The notes: generated by a model from the letters alone, not told the origin. Counted from the first letter of the stretch, positions 1-7,684 are shown. The stretch is DNA of 12,760 nucleotides from Candidatus Tenderia sp. (GCA_030148045.1 JASBUE010000196.1:1-12760); one strand, 5' to 3'. Translations and numbers: made by a program.

Positions 1-444
1 CGGTTGCAGGAATACGAGCGTTACAAAAAGGCGGCCGAGGATATCGACGAACTGCCGCGCGTCGGCCGCGATGTCTTCGAAACCGGCGCCCAGGCGCCCG
101 ACCTAAAGGTGGTCAAGCCGCTGCCCGAGGTGGAGCTGAAGGAGGTGCTGCTGGCCTTCCAGGACGTGCTGCGCCGCGCCGATATGTTCTCCTCGCACCA
201 CATCCAGCGCGAGTCCTTGTCGGTGCGCGAGCGCATGACCGGGGTGTTGGAGATGGTCAATCCCGACAGCTTTACCGAATTCGGCAAGCTGTTTACAGTC
301 CAGGAAGGACGCATGGGCGTGGTGGTGACGTTGCTGGCCATCCTTGAGCTGATCAAGGAGAGCCTGATCGAAATGATTCAGACCGAACCCTTTGGACCCA
401 TCTACGTAAAGGCGCATCAGCATGTCCACGCACACGAATCCTGA
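1..444 (+). CDS. scpA: ScpA, segregation and condensation protein A (3' part; 5' end outside window)
   Basis: ScpA is the kleisin subunit that bridges the SMC ATPase heads and recruits ScpB in the bacterial condensin complex acting on the nucleoid. Only the last 147 residues are visible. The reading frame is open from the first base, so the ttg at position 4 is internal and not a start. The segment YERYKKAAEDIDELPRVGRD is typical of the middle of ScpA. The end (about residues 75-135 of the fragment) has the winged-helix C-terminal domain, with VQEGRMGVVVTLLAILELIK, which contacts the Smc head. The stop codon lies inside scpB: the two genes overlap by 23 bp (422-444), indicating translational coupling of stoichiometric partners. 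The family assignment is strong; the missing N-terminal half cannot be judged. Confidence 0.93.
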   Translation, partial: RLQEYERYKKAAEDIDELPRVGRDVFETGAQAPDLKVVKPLPEVELKEVLLAFQDVLRRADMFSSHHIQRESLSVRERMTGVLEMVNPDSFTEFGKLFTVQEGRMGVVVTLLAILELIKESLIEMIQTEPFGPIYVKAHQHVHAHES

Positions 445-1261
445 AAAACTGAAACAGATCATCGAGGGCGCCCTGCTGGCCGCCGGCAGGCCCATGAGCA
501 TCGACCGGATCCTGACCCTGTTCCTGGACGAGGATCAGCCCAGCCGCGATGAGATCCGCGCCGCCATCGCCATGCTGCAGGACGAGTGCGCCGGCCGCGG
601 TGTGGAATTAAAAGAGGTCAGCAGCGGCTTTCGCTATCAGGTCAAGTCCGAGCTGGCGCAATGGATCGCGCGCCTGTGGGAGGAGAAGCCATCCAAATAT
701 TCGCGCGCCACGCTGGAGACCCTGGCCCTGATCGCCTATCGCCAGCCCATCACCCGCAGCGAGATCGAGGATGTGCGCGGCGTGACCGTCAGCACCAATA
801 TCATCAAATCGCTGCTGGAGCGGGAATGGATACGTGTCATCGGTCATCGTGACGTGCCGGGCAAGCCGGCCCTGTACGGCACCACCAAGGTATTCCTCGA
901 CCACTTCAACCTGAAGAGCCTTAGCGACCTGCCGCCGCTGGCCGAGCTGCGGAGCATCGACAGCATCGAACGCGAATTCGATTTTGGCGACAAGCGGCCG
1001 GAGGGCGCACAGGGGAACGAGGCAGCCAACGACGCAGAAAGCGAGACCGGGCAGGTTCATGCCGTGGCGCTGGCCGATGCTGAAGGGGAAACCGCTGAAG
1101 CGGAAGCGTCGGCTGAAGAACGGTCTGACATGTCTGTTGTTGAAGACGAAACTGAGGAGGAAGCGTTCAGGCGCATTGAAACGGTCGATGACTGCGAATC
1201 GGACACGGAAACAGACGAGTCTGAGCACGGCGCGTCCTCCAAAACCGAAACCGCATATTAA
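422..1261 (+). CDS. scpB: ScpB, segregation and condensation protein B
   Basis: ScpB is the tandem winged-helix (kite) subunit of the Smc-ScpAB condensin and dimerises on the ScpA linker. The 279-residue product begins NPEKLKQIIEGALLAAGRPM, the usual first winged helix. The family's best conserved block, RATLETLALIAYRQPITRSE, is at about residues 95-114 followed by VRGV, and RDVPGKPALYGTT is at 143-155. The core finishes near residue 190. It is followed by an approximately 85-residue tail rich in Glu, Asp, Ser and Thr that is probably disordered; many ScpB proteins are near 200 residues, so this one is long. The start ATG at 422 lies within scpA, with AAGG (409-412) as a modest ribosome binding site. 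The rluB start follows 5 bp after the stop. Confidence 0.95.
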   Translation: MSTHTNPEKLKQIIEGALLAAGRPMSIDRILTLFLDEDQPSRDEIRAAIAMLQDECAGRGVELKEVSSGFRYQVKSELAQWIARLWEEKPSKYSRATLETLALIAYRQPITRSEIEDVRGVTVSTNIIKSLLEREWIRVIGHRDVPGKPALYGTTKVFLDHFNLKSLSDLPPLAELRSIDSIEREFDFGDKRPEGAQGNEAANDAESETGQVHAVALADAEGETAEAEASAEERSDMSVVEDETEEEAFRRIETVDDCESDTETDESEHGASSKTETAY

Positions 1262-1266
1262 CTTTA

Positions 1267-2109
1267 GTGGCCGAACGCATTCAAAAACTGTTGGCCGCGG
1301 CGGGTATCGCCTCGCGCCGCGAGGTCGAACGCATGATCGAGGCCGGCCGTGTCAGTGTCAATGGCAATGTGGCCTCTCTGGGTGACAAGGCCGAACCGAC
1401 TGACAGCGTGCGCCTCGACGGCAAGCTGGTGCGGCTCAACCGGCGGCCTGAAATCAAACATCGTGTGCTCGCCTATCACAAACCCGAAGGGGAGGTGTGT
1501 ACCCGTTCCGATCCCGAAGGGCGCCCCACCGTTTTCGATCGCGTGCCGCGCCTGCGCAGCGGCCGCTGGATCGCGGTGGGGCGGTTGGACATCAATACCA
1601 GCGGCCTGATCCTGCTGACCACGGACGGCGAACTGGCCAAGCGTCTGATGCATCCCTCCCATGAACTGGAGCGGGAATACGCCGTGCGTGTGCTGGGCGA
1701 GGTGAGCGACGCCATGCTGCTCCAGCTGCGTCAGGGCGTGGAACTGGAAGACGGCGTCGCCCGCTTCACCGGTATTCGCGACGCCGGCGGGCAGGGTGCC
1801 AACCACTGGTATCACGTCATCCTGAATGAAGGGCGTAACCGCGAAGTGCGCCGCCTGTGGGAGTCGCAGGGGGTGCGGGTGAGCCGCCTGTCGCGGGTGC
1901 GCTATGGCCCCATCACCCTGCGCCGCGGCCTCAAGCCCGGTGAATGGGATGAGTTGATGCGCGCCGACATGGACCGGTTGCGACAGAGCGTCGGCCTGCC
2001 GCTGCTTGAGACGCTGGCCGCGGAGGAAAAATCCACTCGGCGTAGACCCAAGCGGTCACGCAAAAAGCCGGTCGGGGCGAGGCAGTCGGTCTACAAAAAA
2101 CGTCAATGA
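1267..2109 (+). CDS. rluB: 23S rRNA pseudouridine synthase, RluB type
   Basis: Cytoplasmic enzyme of the RsuA/RluB/RluE/RluF family that isomerises a uridine of 23S rRNA (U2605 in E. coli) to pseudouridine. Residues 3-50 form an S4 RNA-binding domain (ERIQKLLAAAGIASRREVER, then GRVSVNG). The catalytic domain carries VGRLDINTSGLILLTTDGEL, with Asp108 in the RLD motif as the expected nucleophile, and EGRNREVRR at 188-196. The tail from about residue 257 is very basic (RRRPKRSRKKPVG) and probably binds rRNA. At 280 residues it is close to E. coli RluB (about 290) and longer than RluE. The GTG start at 1267 is chosen because the S4 domain begins at residue 3; no good Shine-Dalgarno is visible. 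The gene overlaps the next one by 4 bp (ATGA). Confidence 0.92.
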   Translation: MAERIQKLLAAAGIASRREVERMIEAGRVSVNGNVASLGDKAEPTDSVRLDGKLVRLNRRPEIKHRVLAYHKPEGEVCTRSDPEGRPTVFDRVPRLRSGRWIAVGRLDINTSGLILLTTDGELAKRLMHPSHELEREYAVRVLGEVSDAMLLQLRQGVELEDGVARFTGIRDAGGQGANHWYHVILNEGRNREVRRLWESQGVRVSRLSRVRYGPITLRRGLKPGEWDELMRADMDRLRQSVGLPLLETLAAEEKSTRRRPKRSRKKPVGARQSVYKKRQ

Positions 2110-2765
2110 CGTTTCTATCGATCTATCGCAGTCTGCACAGACACTACGGTCCCCAGCACTGGTGGCCCGGCGAGACGCTGTTTGAGATCATGGTGGGGGC
2201 GGTGCTGACCCAGAACACCGCCTGGAGCAACGTGGAAAAGGCCATTACCAATCTCAAGCGGGCCCGGGCGCTGAGCTTGAGCAAGATCGCCGCCATGCCG
2301 GTGCAGGAGCTTGCCCGGCTGATCAAACCGGCCGGCTATTTCAATGTCAAGGCCAGACGGCTGCAGAACTTTTGCCACTGGCTGCAGCAACAGGGGGGGG
2401 AAAAGATAGTCCAACAATGGGACGATAACAGGCTGCGCCACGGCCTGCTGTCGGTCAACGGTGTCGGGCCCGAAACCGCCGACGACATGGTGCTGTATGC
2501 CTTCGAGCGGCCGGTATTCGTCATCGACGCCTACACCCGGCGCCTGTTTGCGCGTCTGGGATTGGTCGGGGGCGACGAGGGTTATGAGACCCTGCGCCAT
2601 CTGTTCGAGTCCGGGTTGAGCAAAACGGTTAAACAACGCGAGGAACAGGTGAAGCTGTATAACGAATATCACGCCCTGATCGTGATCCATGCCAAGGATG
2701 TCTGCCGCAAACGGCCCCGTTGTGGCGAATGCTGTTTAAGGCGACAATGTGCGGCTGTTGAATAA
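2106..2765 (+). CDS. Endonuclease III-related DNA glycosylase (HhH-GPD, COG2231-like, probably monofunctional)
   Basis: A 219-residue base-excision glycosylase of the HhH-GPD superfamily. It has the alpha-helical core with LTQNTAWSNVEKAI near residues 34-47, then a helix-hairpin-helix (LLSVNGVGPETAD, about 114-126), the catalytic aspartate D141 in VIDAYTRR, and a C-terminal cysteine cluster C200-X5-C206-X2-C209-X5-C215 suited to a 4Fe-4S cluster. Endonuclease III (Nth) has a catalytic lysine in GVGxKTA; here that place is Glu123. This is the pattern of the endonuclease III-related group that includes 3-methyladenine glycosylase MagIII, so a glycosylase without lyase activity is inferred. It is therefore not called nth. 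The substrate is unknown. The start overlaps the end of rluB by 4 bp, suggesting co-translation. Confidence 0.88.
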   Translation: MTFLSIYRSLHRHYGPQHWWPGETLFEIMVGAVLTQNTAWSNVEKAITNLKRARALSLSKIAAMPVQELARLIKPAGYFNVKARRLQNFCHWLQQQGGEKIVQQWDDNRLRHGLLSVNGVGPETADDMVLYAFERPVFVIDAYTRRLFARLGLVGGDEGYETLRHLFESGLSKTVKQREEQVKLYNEYHALIVIHAKDVCRKRPRCGECCLRRQCAAVE

Positions 2766-2777
2766 CCGGCTTTTGTA

Positions 2778-4025
2778 ATGTTCAAACCTTTAGAAATCTT
2801 TATCGGTCTTCGCTATACCCGCGCCAAACGGCGCAACCATTTTATCTCCTTCATATCGTTTATCTCCATTGCCGGGGTCGCCCTCGGTGTCGCCGCCTTG
2901 ATTACGGTGCTGTCGGTGATGAACGGTTTTGTCGAGGAGGTGCGAGACCGCATCCTCGGTGTGGCCTCGCACATGGTGGTCAGCAGCGCCAACGACGGAC
3001 TGGACGAGTGGCGGCGCCTGGAGCCCTACCTGGAACGCTATCCCCAGGTCAAAGGCATGGCCCCCTTCGTGGACGGTGAAGGCATGTTGACCGCCGGCGC
3101 CGGGGTCAGCGGCGCCCTGATCCGCGGCGTTTCGCCTGAACTGGAGCCCTTGGTGTCCAGCCTCGACCGGGAGATGGAGATCGGCGCGCTGAGTGATCTC
3201 AAGGCGGGTGAATTCAACATTATCCTGGGCCAGGAGCTGGCGCGCCGGCTGGGCGTCAGGCTGGGGGAGAAGGTGACCCTGGTGACGCCGCAGGCCAGCG
3301 TCACGCCTATCGGTGTCATGCCGCGACTGAAGCGTTTTACCGTAGTGGGGGTGTTCGAAGCCGGGATGCATGAATATGACAGCGCCCTGGCGCTGATCCA
3401 TCTCGAGGATGGTGCCAGACTGTTCCTGCGGCCGGGCCAGGTCAGCGGGGTGCGGCTCAAGCTTGACGATATGTTCGAGGCGCCCTATCTGACCCAGTTG
3501 ATGGTCCAGGATCTGCCGCGCGGTTATGTGATCACCGACTGGACCCGCCAGCATGTCAACTTTTTCCGTGCCTTGAAAACGGAAAAGATCATGATGTTTA
3601 TTATTCTAAGTTTGATTGTGGCTGTCGCGGTATTCAATATTGTCTCAACCCTGGTGATGGTGGTGACCGATAAAGAGGCCGACATCGCCATCCTGCGCAC
3701 CCTGGGGGCCAGCCCCGCGAGCATCATGTGTATCTTTATCGTCCAGGGGGTGGTGATCGGCCTGTTCGGCACCTTGCTGGGGCTCGTCGGCGGCATTGCT
3801 TTAGCCTCGAACGTGGAAGTGATCGTGCCGGCCATCTAGCGGGTCCTGGGGATGAAATTCCTGTCACCCGATGTTTATTACATCAGCGAACTGCCGTCGG
3901 AAATCAAGGCCGATGATGTGCTGTGGGTAACGATGATCTCGTTCTCATTGAGTGTGGTGGCGACTATCTATCCCGCCTGGCGCGCCTCACGCACCCAGCC
4001 GGCGGAGGCGTTGCGTTATGAGTGA
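2778..4025 (+). CDS. lolC: LolC/LolE-family lipoprotein-releasing permease, interrupted by an in-frame amber codon
   Basis: Inner-membrane subunit of the LolCDE-type ABC exporter that extracts outer-membrane lipoproteins and hands them to LolA. Residues 1-353 hold an N-terminal helix (about 22-50), a MacB-like periplasmic domain (about 51-265), membrane helix 2 (270-297), the coupling segment DKEADIAILRTLGAS that touches the ATPase, and helix 3 (315-344). Codon 354 (3837-3839) is TAG. Reading straight on in the same frame gives MKFLSPDVYYISELPSEI and membrane helix 4 (about 381-401), then PAWRASRTQPAEALRYE and TGA at 4023-4025. That is 415 codons, the usual family length (about 400-415). With the amber read as a stop, the product lacks helix 4. 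No frameshift is present. The gene is normally essential, so sequencing error, recent mutation or suppression are the options. LolC and LolE cannot be separated with certainty; in many genomes one gene serves both roles. lolD overlaps its end by 8 bp. Confidence 0.9.
3837..3839 (+). other. In-frame amber (TAG) codon inside the lol permease gene
   Basis: The codons around it read GTG CCG GCC ATC TAG CGG GTC CTG GGG ATG AAA. The family normally has a polar residue here, before the LG-x-x-FLSPDVY segment. One base change from CAG (Gln) or GAG (Glu) would give TAG. An ATG at 3852 lies in frame 12 bases after the stop with GGGG just before it, so reinitiation giving a 57-residue helix-4 peptide is conceivable. 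TAG also ends at least five other genes here (DUF2062, lpxK, ycaR, kdsB, the small minus-strand gene), which argues against a genome-wide reassignment of TAG. Confidence 0.9.
4004..4008 (+). promoter_or_regulatory. Ribosome binding site deciding the lolD start
   Basis: GGAGG ends 9 bases before the ATG at 4018. It supports that start over a longer in-frame reading from ATG 3952, whose extra 22 residues (MWWRLSIPPGAPHAPS...) resemble no ABC ATPase and are antiphase to the conserved lol permease C-terminus. Confidence 0.7.
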
Positions 4026-4698
4026 TGTGATTCTCTCCTGCCAGGGGCTGGTCAAGCGCTTCGTCGAGGGCGGCCTGGCCACCGAGGTATTGAACGGCCT
4101 CGATCTCAGCGTCGGCAAGGGCGAACGGCTGGCCGTCATCGGCGCCTCGGGTTCCGGCAAGAGCACGTTGCTGCATTTGCTGGGGGGGTTGGATCTGCCC
4201 AGCGCGGGGCAGGTGTATATCGATGGCAAAAACTTTACCGCCCTGAACGAGCGGCAGCGGGGCGAGCTGCGCAACCGGACCCTGGGCTTTGTCTATCAGT
4301 TCCACCACCTGCTGCCGGAGTTCAGCGCCCTGGAAAACGTGGCCATGCCCCTGCTGATTCGCGGCGATCGACCCGAGCAGGCCGCCGCGCAGGCACAAGA
4401 GATGCTGGGCCGGGTGGGGTTGGCCCAACGTATTCGCCACAAGCCGGGCGAACTCTCCGGCGGCGAACGCCAGCGCGCCGCCGTGGCCCGCGCCCTGGTA
4501 ACACACCCCCGCTGCGTGTTGGCCGACGAGCCGACCGGGAACCTGGATCAGCACACCGCCGCCCGGGTTTACGGGCTGATGTTGGAGTTAAACCGGGAAC
4601 TGGGTACCAGCTTCCTGGTGGTGACCCACGATCTCTCCCTGGCCGGTAAGATGGATCGTATTCTGAGGCTGGAAGAGGGGCGCCTGCACGAAGCCTAA
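4018..4698 (+). CDS. lolD: LolD, ATPase of the lipoprotein-releasing ABC exporter
   Basis: Cytoplasmic nucleotide-binding subunit that powers release of lipoproteins by the LolC/E permease encoded just upstream. The 226-residue product has all ABC motifs: Walker A GASGSGKST (42-50), Q-loop Gln94 in VYQFHHLLPEFSALENV, signature LSGGE (146-150), Walker B CVLADE (166-171) followed by PTGNLD, and the switch histidine His204 in VVTHD. Tyr-Gln-Phe-His-His-Leu-Leu-Pro-Glu-Phe at the Q-loop is characteristic of LolD as opposed to MacB or FtsE. The 8-bp overlap with the permease gene (ATG within its last codons) implies coupled translation. So any failure to read through the upstream amber codon would also be expected to reduce LolD. 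The stop overlaps the convergent DUF2062 stop by 4 bp. Confidence 0.96.
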   Translation: MSDVILSCQGLVKRFVEGGLATEVLNGLDLSVGKGERLAVIGASGSGKSTLLHLLGGLDLPSAGQVYIDGKNFTALNERQRGELRNRTLGFVYQFHHLLPEFSALENVAMPLLIRGDRPEQAAAQAQEMLGRVGLAQRIRHKPGELSGGERQRAAVARALVTHPRCVLADEPTGNLDQHTAARVYGLMLELNRELGTSFLVVTHDLSLAGKMDRILRLEEGRLHEA

Positions 4699-5228
4699 AC
4701 GGCCTCCTTGTTTTGCGAGCGCCGCGCGCGGCGTTTTTTCATGTATTGAAAGATGTGAAAGCGCCAGAAGAGCCGTACCGTCACGTAGCCCGCCAAAGCC
4801 GATATGATCCCCATGATGAAACAGCCGAGCAGGAACGGCTGCCAGAGATGGCCGAGTTCGCCCATGAGCCAGTCGAAGGATAACTCGAAGCTGAACTGAT
4901 GCGCCGGCCCGCCGAGCACCCAGTTCCCGATCTTGTAGGCGAAATAGAACATGGGCGCCATGGTGAACGGATTGGTGACCCAGACCAGAATCACTGATAT
5001 GGTCAGGTTGACGCGTGCGGCGATGGCGGCGGCGGCGGCGATCACCATCTGAAACGGGACCGGTATCCAGGCGCACAGCAGGCCGACGAAAAAGGCGCCG
5101 GAGACCGAACGACGATTGAGGTGCCAGATGTTGGGGTCGTTCAGCAACGCACCAAAACGCTTCAGGTGCTTGTGTTCCCTGAATTTGTGATGATCGGGCA
5201 GATGACGTTTGATCAGCTTGCGAGGCAT
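4695..5228 (-). CDS. DUF2062 family membrane protein
   Basis: A 177-residue integral inner-membrane protein of the DUF2062 family, whose biochemical role is not established. Visible features are a basic N-terminus (MPRKLIKRHLPDHHKFREH), three hydrophobic stretches (about residues 42-70, 75-105 and 131-158), and the family's glycine/proline-rich motifs RRSVSGAFFVGLLCAWIPVP and VTNPFTMAPMF. It ends in a lysine/arginine tail (KKRRARRSQNK), so the C-terminus is probably cytoplasmic. The gene faces lolD (stops overlap by 4 bp) and diverges from comEC. The ATG at 5228 is the only sensible start; its Shine-Dalgarno is weak. DUF2062 genes next to lol and comEC are familiar in gammaproteobacteria, which suggests an envelope-related job, but that is inference. 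Confidence 0.88.
   Translation of the reverse strand: MPRKLIKRHLPDHHKFREHKHLKRFGALLNDPNIWHLNRRSVSGAFFVGLLCAWIPVPFQMVIAAAAAIAARVNLTISVILVWVTNPFTMAPMFYFAYKIGNWVLGGPAHQFSFELSFDWLMGELGHLWQPFLLGCFIMGIISALAGYVTVRLFWRFHIFQYMKKRRARRSQNKEAV
4720..4739 (+). terminator. Rho-independent terminator after lolD
   Basis: A perfect 14-base GC palindrome (CGCCG, loop CGCG, CGGCG; 4720-4733) is followed directly by six T residues (4734-4739), 21 bases after the lolD stop. It probably ends the scpA-lolD transcription unit. It lies wholly within the 3' coding end of the opposing DUF2062 gene, where it encodes the basic KKRRARR stretch. Confidence 0.8.
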
Positions 5229-5309
5229 GGTAGGGTTGTTATGGTGATTATCGCCCCGTCGCCGGGAAGTCCTGGTAACGCATATCTCTGGAAAAATTAA
5301 GAATTAAAA
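5229..5309. promoter_or_regulatory. Divergent intergenic region between the DUF2062 gene and comEC
   Basis: This 81-bp spacer must hold the leftward promoter and probably a rightward one. On the minus strand GATAAT (complement of 5247-5252) is a plausible -10 box 18 bases before the DUF2062 ATG, but no good -35 box stands at 16-18 bases. For comEC the AT-rich run at 5291-5309 precedes a GTG start without a clear Shine-Dalgarno. Promoter positions are tentative. Confidence 0.35.
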
Positions 5310-7637
5310 GTGCGCGTCGCGGCCATTGCATTTCTTGCCGGCATTGTTATCTTTCAGCAACTGCCCGAATTACCGGACGGCCGCTGGACCGGTCTTTTAT
5401 TGCTAAGCCTACCATTATCCGTCGTTTTCGCACCACTCAAAATTCCTCTCTGGCTGTTGAACGGTTTCCTGGTTGCGCTGCTCCAGGCGCATACCATCCT
5501 GGCCACCGGGCTGCCGTCGGCACTGCAGGGACGGGATCTGTTGCTGGAGGGGGTGATCGACTCCCTGCCGGAACAGAAACAGTATGGCCAGCGTTTTCTC
5601 TTTAAGGTCAAACGGGCCGTTGCCGCTGATTTAGAGGCCGCGCACCTGCCGCGTACCATCCGGCTCAACTGGTATCGTTCCGACCACCACCTGGAGGTGG
5701 GACAAGGCTGGCGGTTGCTGGTGCGGCTGAAACAGCCCCACGGCTTTATGAACCCCGGCGGCTTCGACTATGAAGGCTGGCTGTTTCGGCACGGCATTCG
5801 CGCCACCGGTTATGTGCGCCCGAGTGAACAAAACCGCTATCTCTCCCGGGAAAACGGGATTGGCTACCGGCTCGACCGCATGCGCGCCGGCCTGGCGGCC
5901 GAGATTGACCAGGCCTTGGGGAAAAGCCGCTTCAAGGGGATGGTTCAGGCCCTGGCCATCGGCCTGCGCCAGGATATTTCGACACAGCAGTGGGATGTGT
6001 TGCTCAAGACCGGCACCAATCACCTGATGGCCATCTCGGGGCTGCACGTGGGGCTGGTGGCCGGCTTGGCCTTCTTTCTGCTGCGCTGGGGCTGGTCGCG
6101 TTCAGCGCGTCTGCTACAGTATTGGCCGGCCCCCAAGGTCGGGGCGGTGGCCGCGATCCTGGCGGCGCTCGTTTATGCCGCCCTGGCCGGGTTTTCCATC
6201 CCCACCCAGCGGGCGTTGATCATGGTGGTGGTATTCATGCTGGCGGTGATCTGCCAGCGTTATCGGCGGCCGCTGGACGGTCTGTTGCTGGCCCTGCTGC
6301 TGGTCTTGGCACTCGATCCGCTGGCGGTGATGGACGCGGGTTTCTGGCTCTCGTTTGCCGCGGTGGCCGTTATCCTGCTCGGTCTGGGTGGCAGGTTGGG
6401 CGGACAGGCCGGCTGGTGGAAGTGGGGCAGGGTGCATATGGTGATCGCTCTGGGGCTGCTGCCCCTGACCCTGTTGCTGTTCCAGAAGGCCTCGCTGATC
6501 TCGCCGCTGGCCAACCTGATCGCGGTGCCGCTGGTGAGTCTGCTGGTGGTGCCGCTGGTGTTGCTCGGCACACTGATGCTTGACGCGATTCCGCTGCTGG
6601 GGCGGGCGTTACTGCAGCTCGCCGATGGCTGCCTGCAGTTGTTATGGCCGGTGTTGGGCGCCATGGCGGAGTTGCCGGCGGCGCAGCTCCATCACGCCTT
6701 CGTTGGTCCCTGGGTGATCCTGCCGGCAGCGCTGGGCACGCTCTGGTTGCTGGCGCCGCGCGGTTGGCCCGCCCGCTGGCTGGGGGGCGTATGGCTGGCG
6801 GTGGCCTTCTGCATGCCGCATCCACGCCCGGCGCCCGGCGAGGCGCGGTTCACCCTGCTGGATGTGGGACAGGGGCTGGCGGCGGTGGTGGAAACACGGC
6901 GCCGGACCCTGGTGTTCGACACCGGCCCGCGCTTCAGCGACAATTTCGATGCCGGCCGGGCGGTGGTACTGCCGTATCTGATCAGCCGCGGGATCAAGCG
7001 CATCGATACCCTGATTGTTAGTCATGGCGACAACGATCACATCGGCGGGGCTGAAAGCCTGCTGAACGGCATGCCCGTAGCGACCATTCTGACCGGTGTG
7101 CCCGAGCGGCTGGCCGAGCACGGCGCGGCCAGGTGCCAGACCGGTCAGCAATGGCGCTGGGACGGCGTGATGTTTGAAATGCTGCACCCGGGCCGGCGTT
7201 TTTCCGGTGACGAGAATAACGGCTCCTGTGTCCTGAAGGTAAGCACCGCGGCGGGGGCCCTGTTGCTGACCGGCGATATCGAAAAGCGTGCCGAAACGAC
7301 ATTGGTGAAGGAGCAGGCCGCCGCTCTGCAGGCCGATGTGCTGGTGGTGCCGCATCATGGCAGCAAGACCTCGTCACTGCCCCGTTTCATTCGCGCCGTC
7401 GGTCCGCGCTGGGCGCTGTTTCCGGTGGGGTATCACAACCGTTACAGATTGCCGCGCCGGGAGATTGTCGAAAGATACAACGGCTACGGCGCCGAACCGC
7501 TGGCTTCCGGTCTGGAGGGGGCCATCAGCATGCGTCTTGGCCCCGAGACGATTTCGCCGCCACAGGGCTATCGGCGCTTAAATCGTCATTATTGGACCCA
7601 TCTCCCTAAACAAGCGTGGGCGATGTCCGTAAAATGA
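5310..7637 (+). CDS. comEC: ComEC/Rec2 family DNA internalisation channel
   Basis: Polytopic inner-membrane protein that carries single-stranded DNA into the cytoplasm during natural transformation. The 775 residues match the family length. Order: N-terminal hydrophobic helices (about 1-60), a soluble DUF4131/OB-like part (about 70-200, VLLEGVIDSLPEQ-like), then the Competence domain, which starts near GLRQDIS and has TNHLMAISGLHVGLVAG (about 235-250), with many membrane helices to about 490. Last is a C-terminal metallo-beta-lactamase domain (from LLDVGQGLAAVV). Its metal motif SHGDNDH (H572, D574, D576, H577), LLTGD (D656) and PHHGSK (H682/H683) are intact, so this looks like a nuclease-competent version. 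The GTG start at 5310 is chosen by N-terminal fit. No other competence gene is in the window. It heads the exbBD-lpxK-ycaR-kdsB unit. Confidence 0.94.
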   Translation: MRVAAIAFLAGIVIFQQLPELPDGRWTGLLLLSLPLSVVFAPLKIPLWLLNGFLVALLQAHTILATGLPSALQGRDLLLEGVIDSLPEQKQYGQRFLFKVKRAVAADLEAAHLPRTIRLNWYRSDHHLEVGQGWRLLVRLKQPHGFMNPGGFDYEGWLFRHGIRATGYVRPSEQNRYLSRENGIGYRLDRMRAGLAAEIDQALGKSRFKGMVQALAIGLRQDISTQQWDVLLKTGTNHLMAISGLHVGLVAGLAFFLLRWGWSRSARLLQYWPAPKVGAVAAILAALVYAALAGFSIPTQRALIMVVVFMLAVICQRYRRPLDGLLLALLLVLALDPLAVMDAGFWLSFAAVAVILLGLGGRLGGQAGWWKWGRVHMVIALGLLPLTLLLFQKASLISPLANLIAVPLVSLLVVPLVLLGTLMLDAIPLLGRALLQLADGCLQLLWPVLGAMAELPAAQLHHAFVGPWVILPAALGTLWLLAPRGWPARWLGGVWLAVAFCMPHPRPAPGEARFTLLDVGQGLAAVVETRRRTLVFDTGPRFSDNFDAGRAVVLPYLISRGIKRIDTLIVSHGDNDHIGGAESLLNGMPVATILTGVPERLAEHGAARCQTGQQWRWDGVMFEMLHPGRRFSGDENNGSCVLKVSTAAGALLLTGDIEKRAETTLVKEQAAALQADVLVVPHHGSKTSSLPRFIRAVGPRWALFPVGYHNRYRLPRREIVERYNGYGAEPLASGLEGAISMRLGPETISPPQGYRRLNRHYWTHLPKQAWAMSVK

Positions 7638-7638
7638 G

Positions 7639-7644
7639 TATGAT
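7639..7644 (+). promoter_or_regulatory. Possible -10 box upstream of exbB
   Basis: TATGAT just after the comEC stop matches a sigma-70 -10 box in five of six positions and lies 50 bases before the exbB start. No convincing -35 box is seen at 16-18 bases upstream, so this is weak evidence for an internal promoter. Confidence 0.25.
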
Positions 7645-7676
7645 TAGCGCACCTGAACTGCAATGGGAATTTCAAT

Positions 7677-7684
7677 GGAAGGAG
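7677..7684 (+). promoter_or_regulatory. Strong ribosome binding site of exbB
   Basis: GGAAGGAG ends 9 bases before the GTG at 7694. It settles the non-ATG start of exbB and is the best Shine-Dalgarno in the window. Confidence 0.8.

Noticed and set aside
2106..2765. Annotation as nth (endonuclease III)
   Set aside because: The catalytic lysine of Nth is replaced by glutamate and the sequence pattern fits the endonuclease III-related group.
2790..3554. Long open frame of 254 codons antisense to the lol permease gene
   Set aside because: It is a by-product of high GC at third codon positions; its sequence resembles no protein family, and the plus-strand gene is certain.
3952..4017. Upstream ATG giving LolD 22 extra residues
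   Set aside because: The extra residues are out of frame with, and overlap, the conserved end of the permease gene, and a good Shine-Dalgarno precedes ATG 4018.
3600..4025. Alternative genetic code with TAG as sense codon
   Set aside because: TAG terminates at least five other genes in this window at their expected ends.
6642..7358. 238-codon open frame antisense to comEC
   Set aside because: It lies opposite the conserved metallo-beta-lactamase region and has no recognisable domain or start signal.
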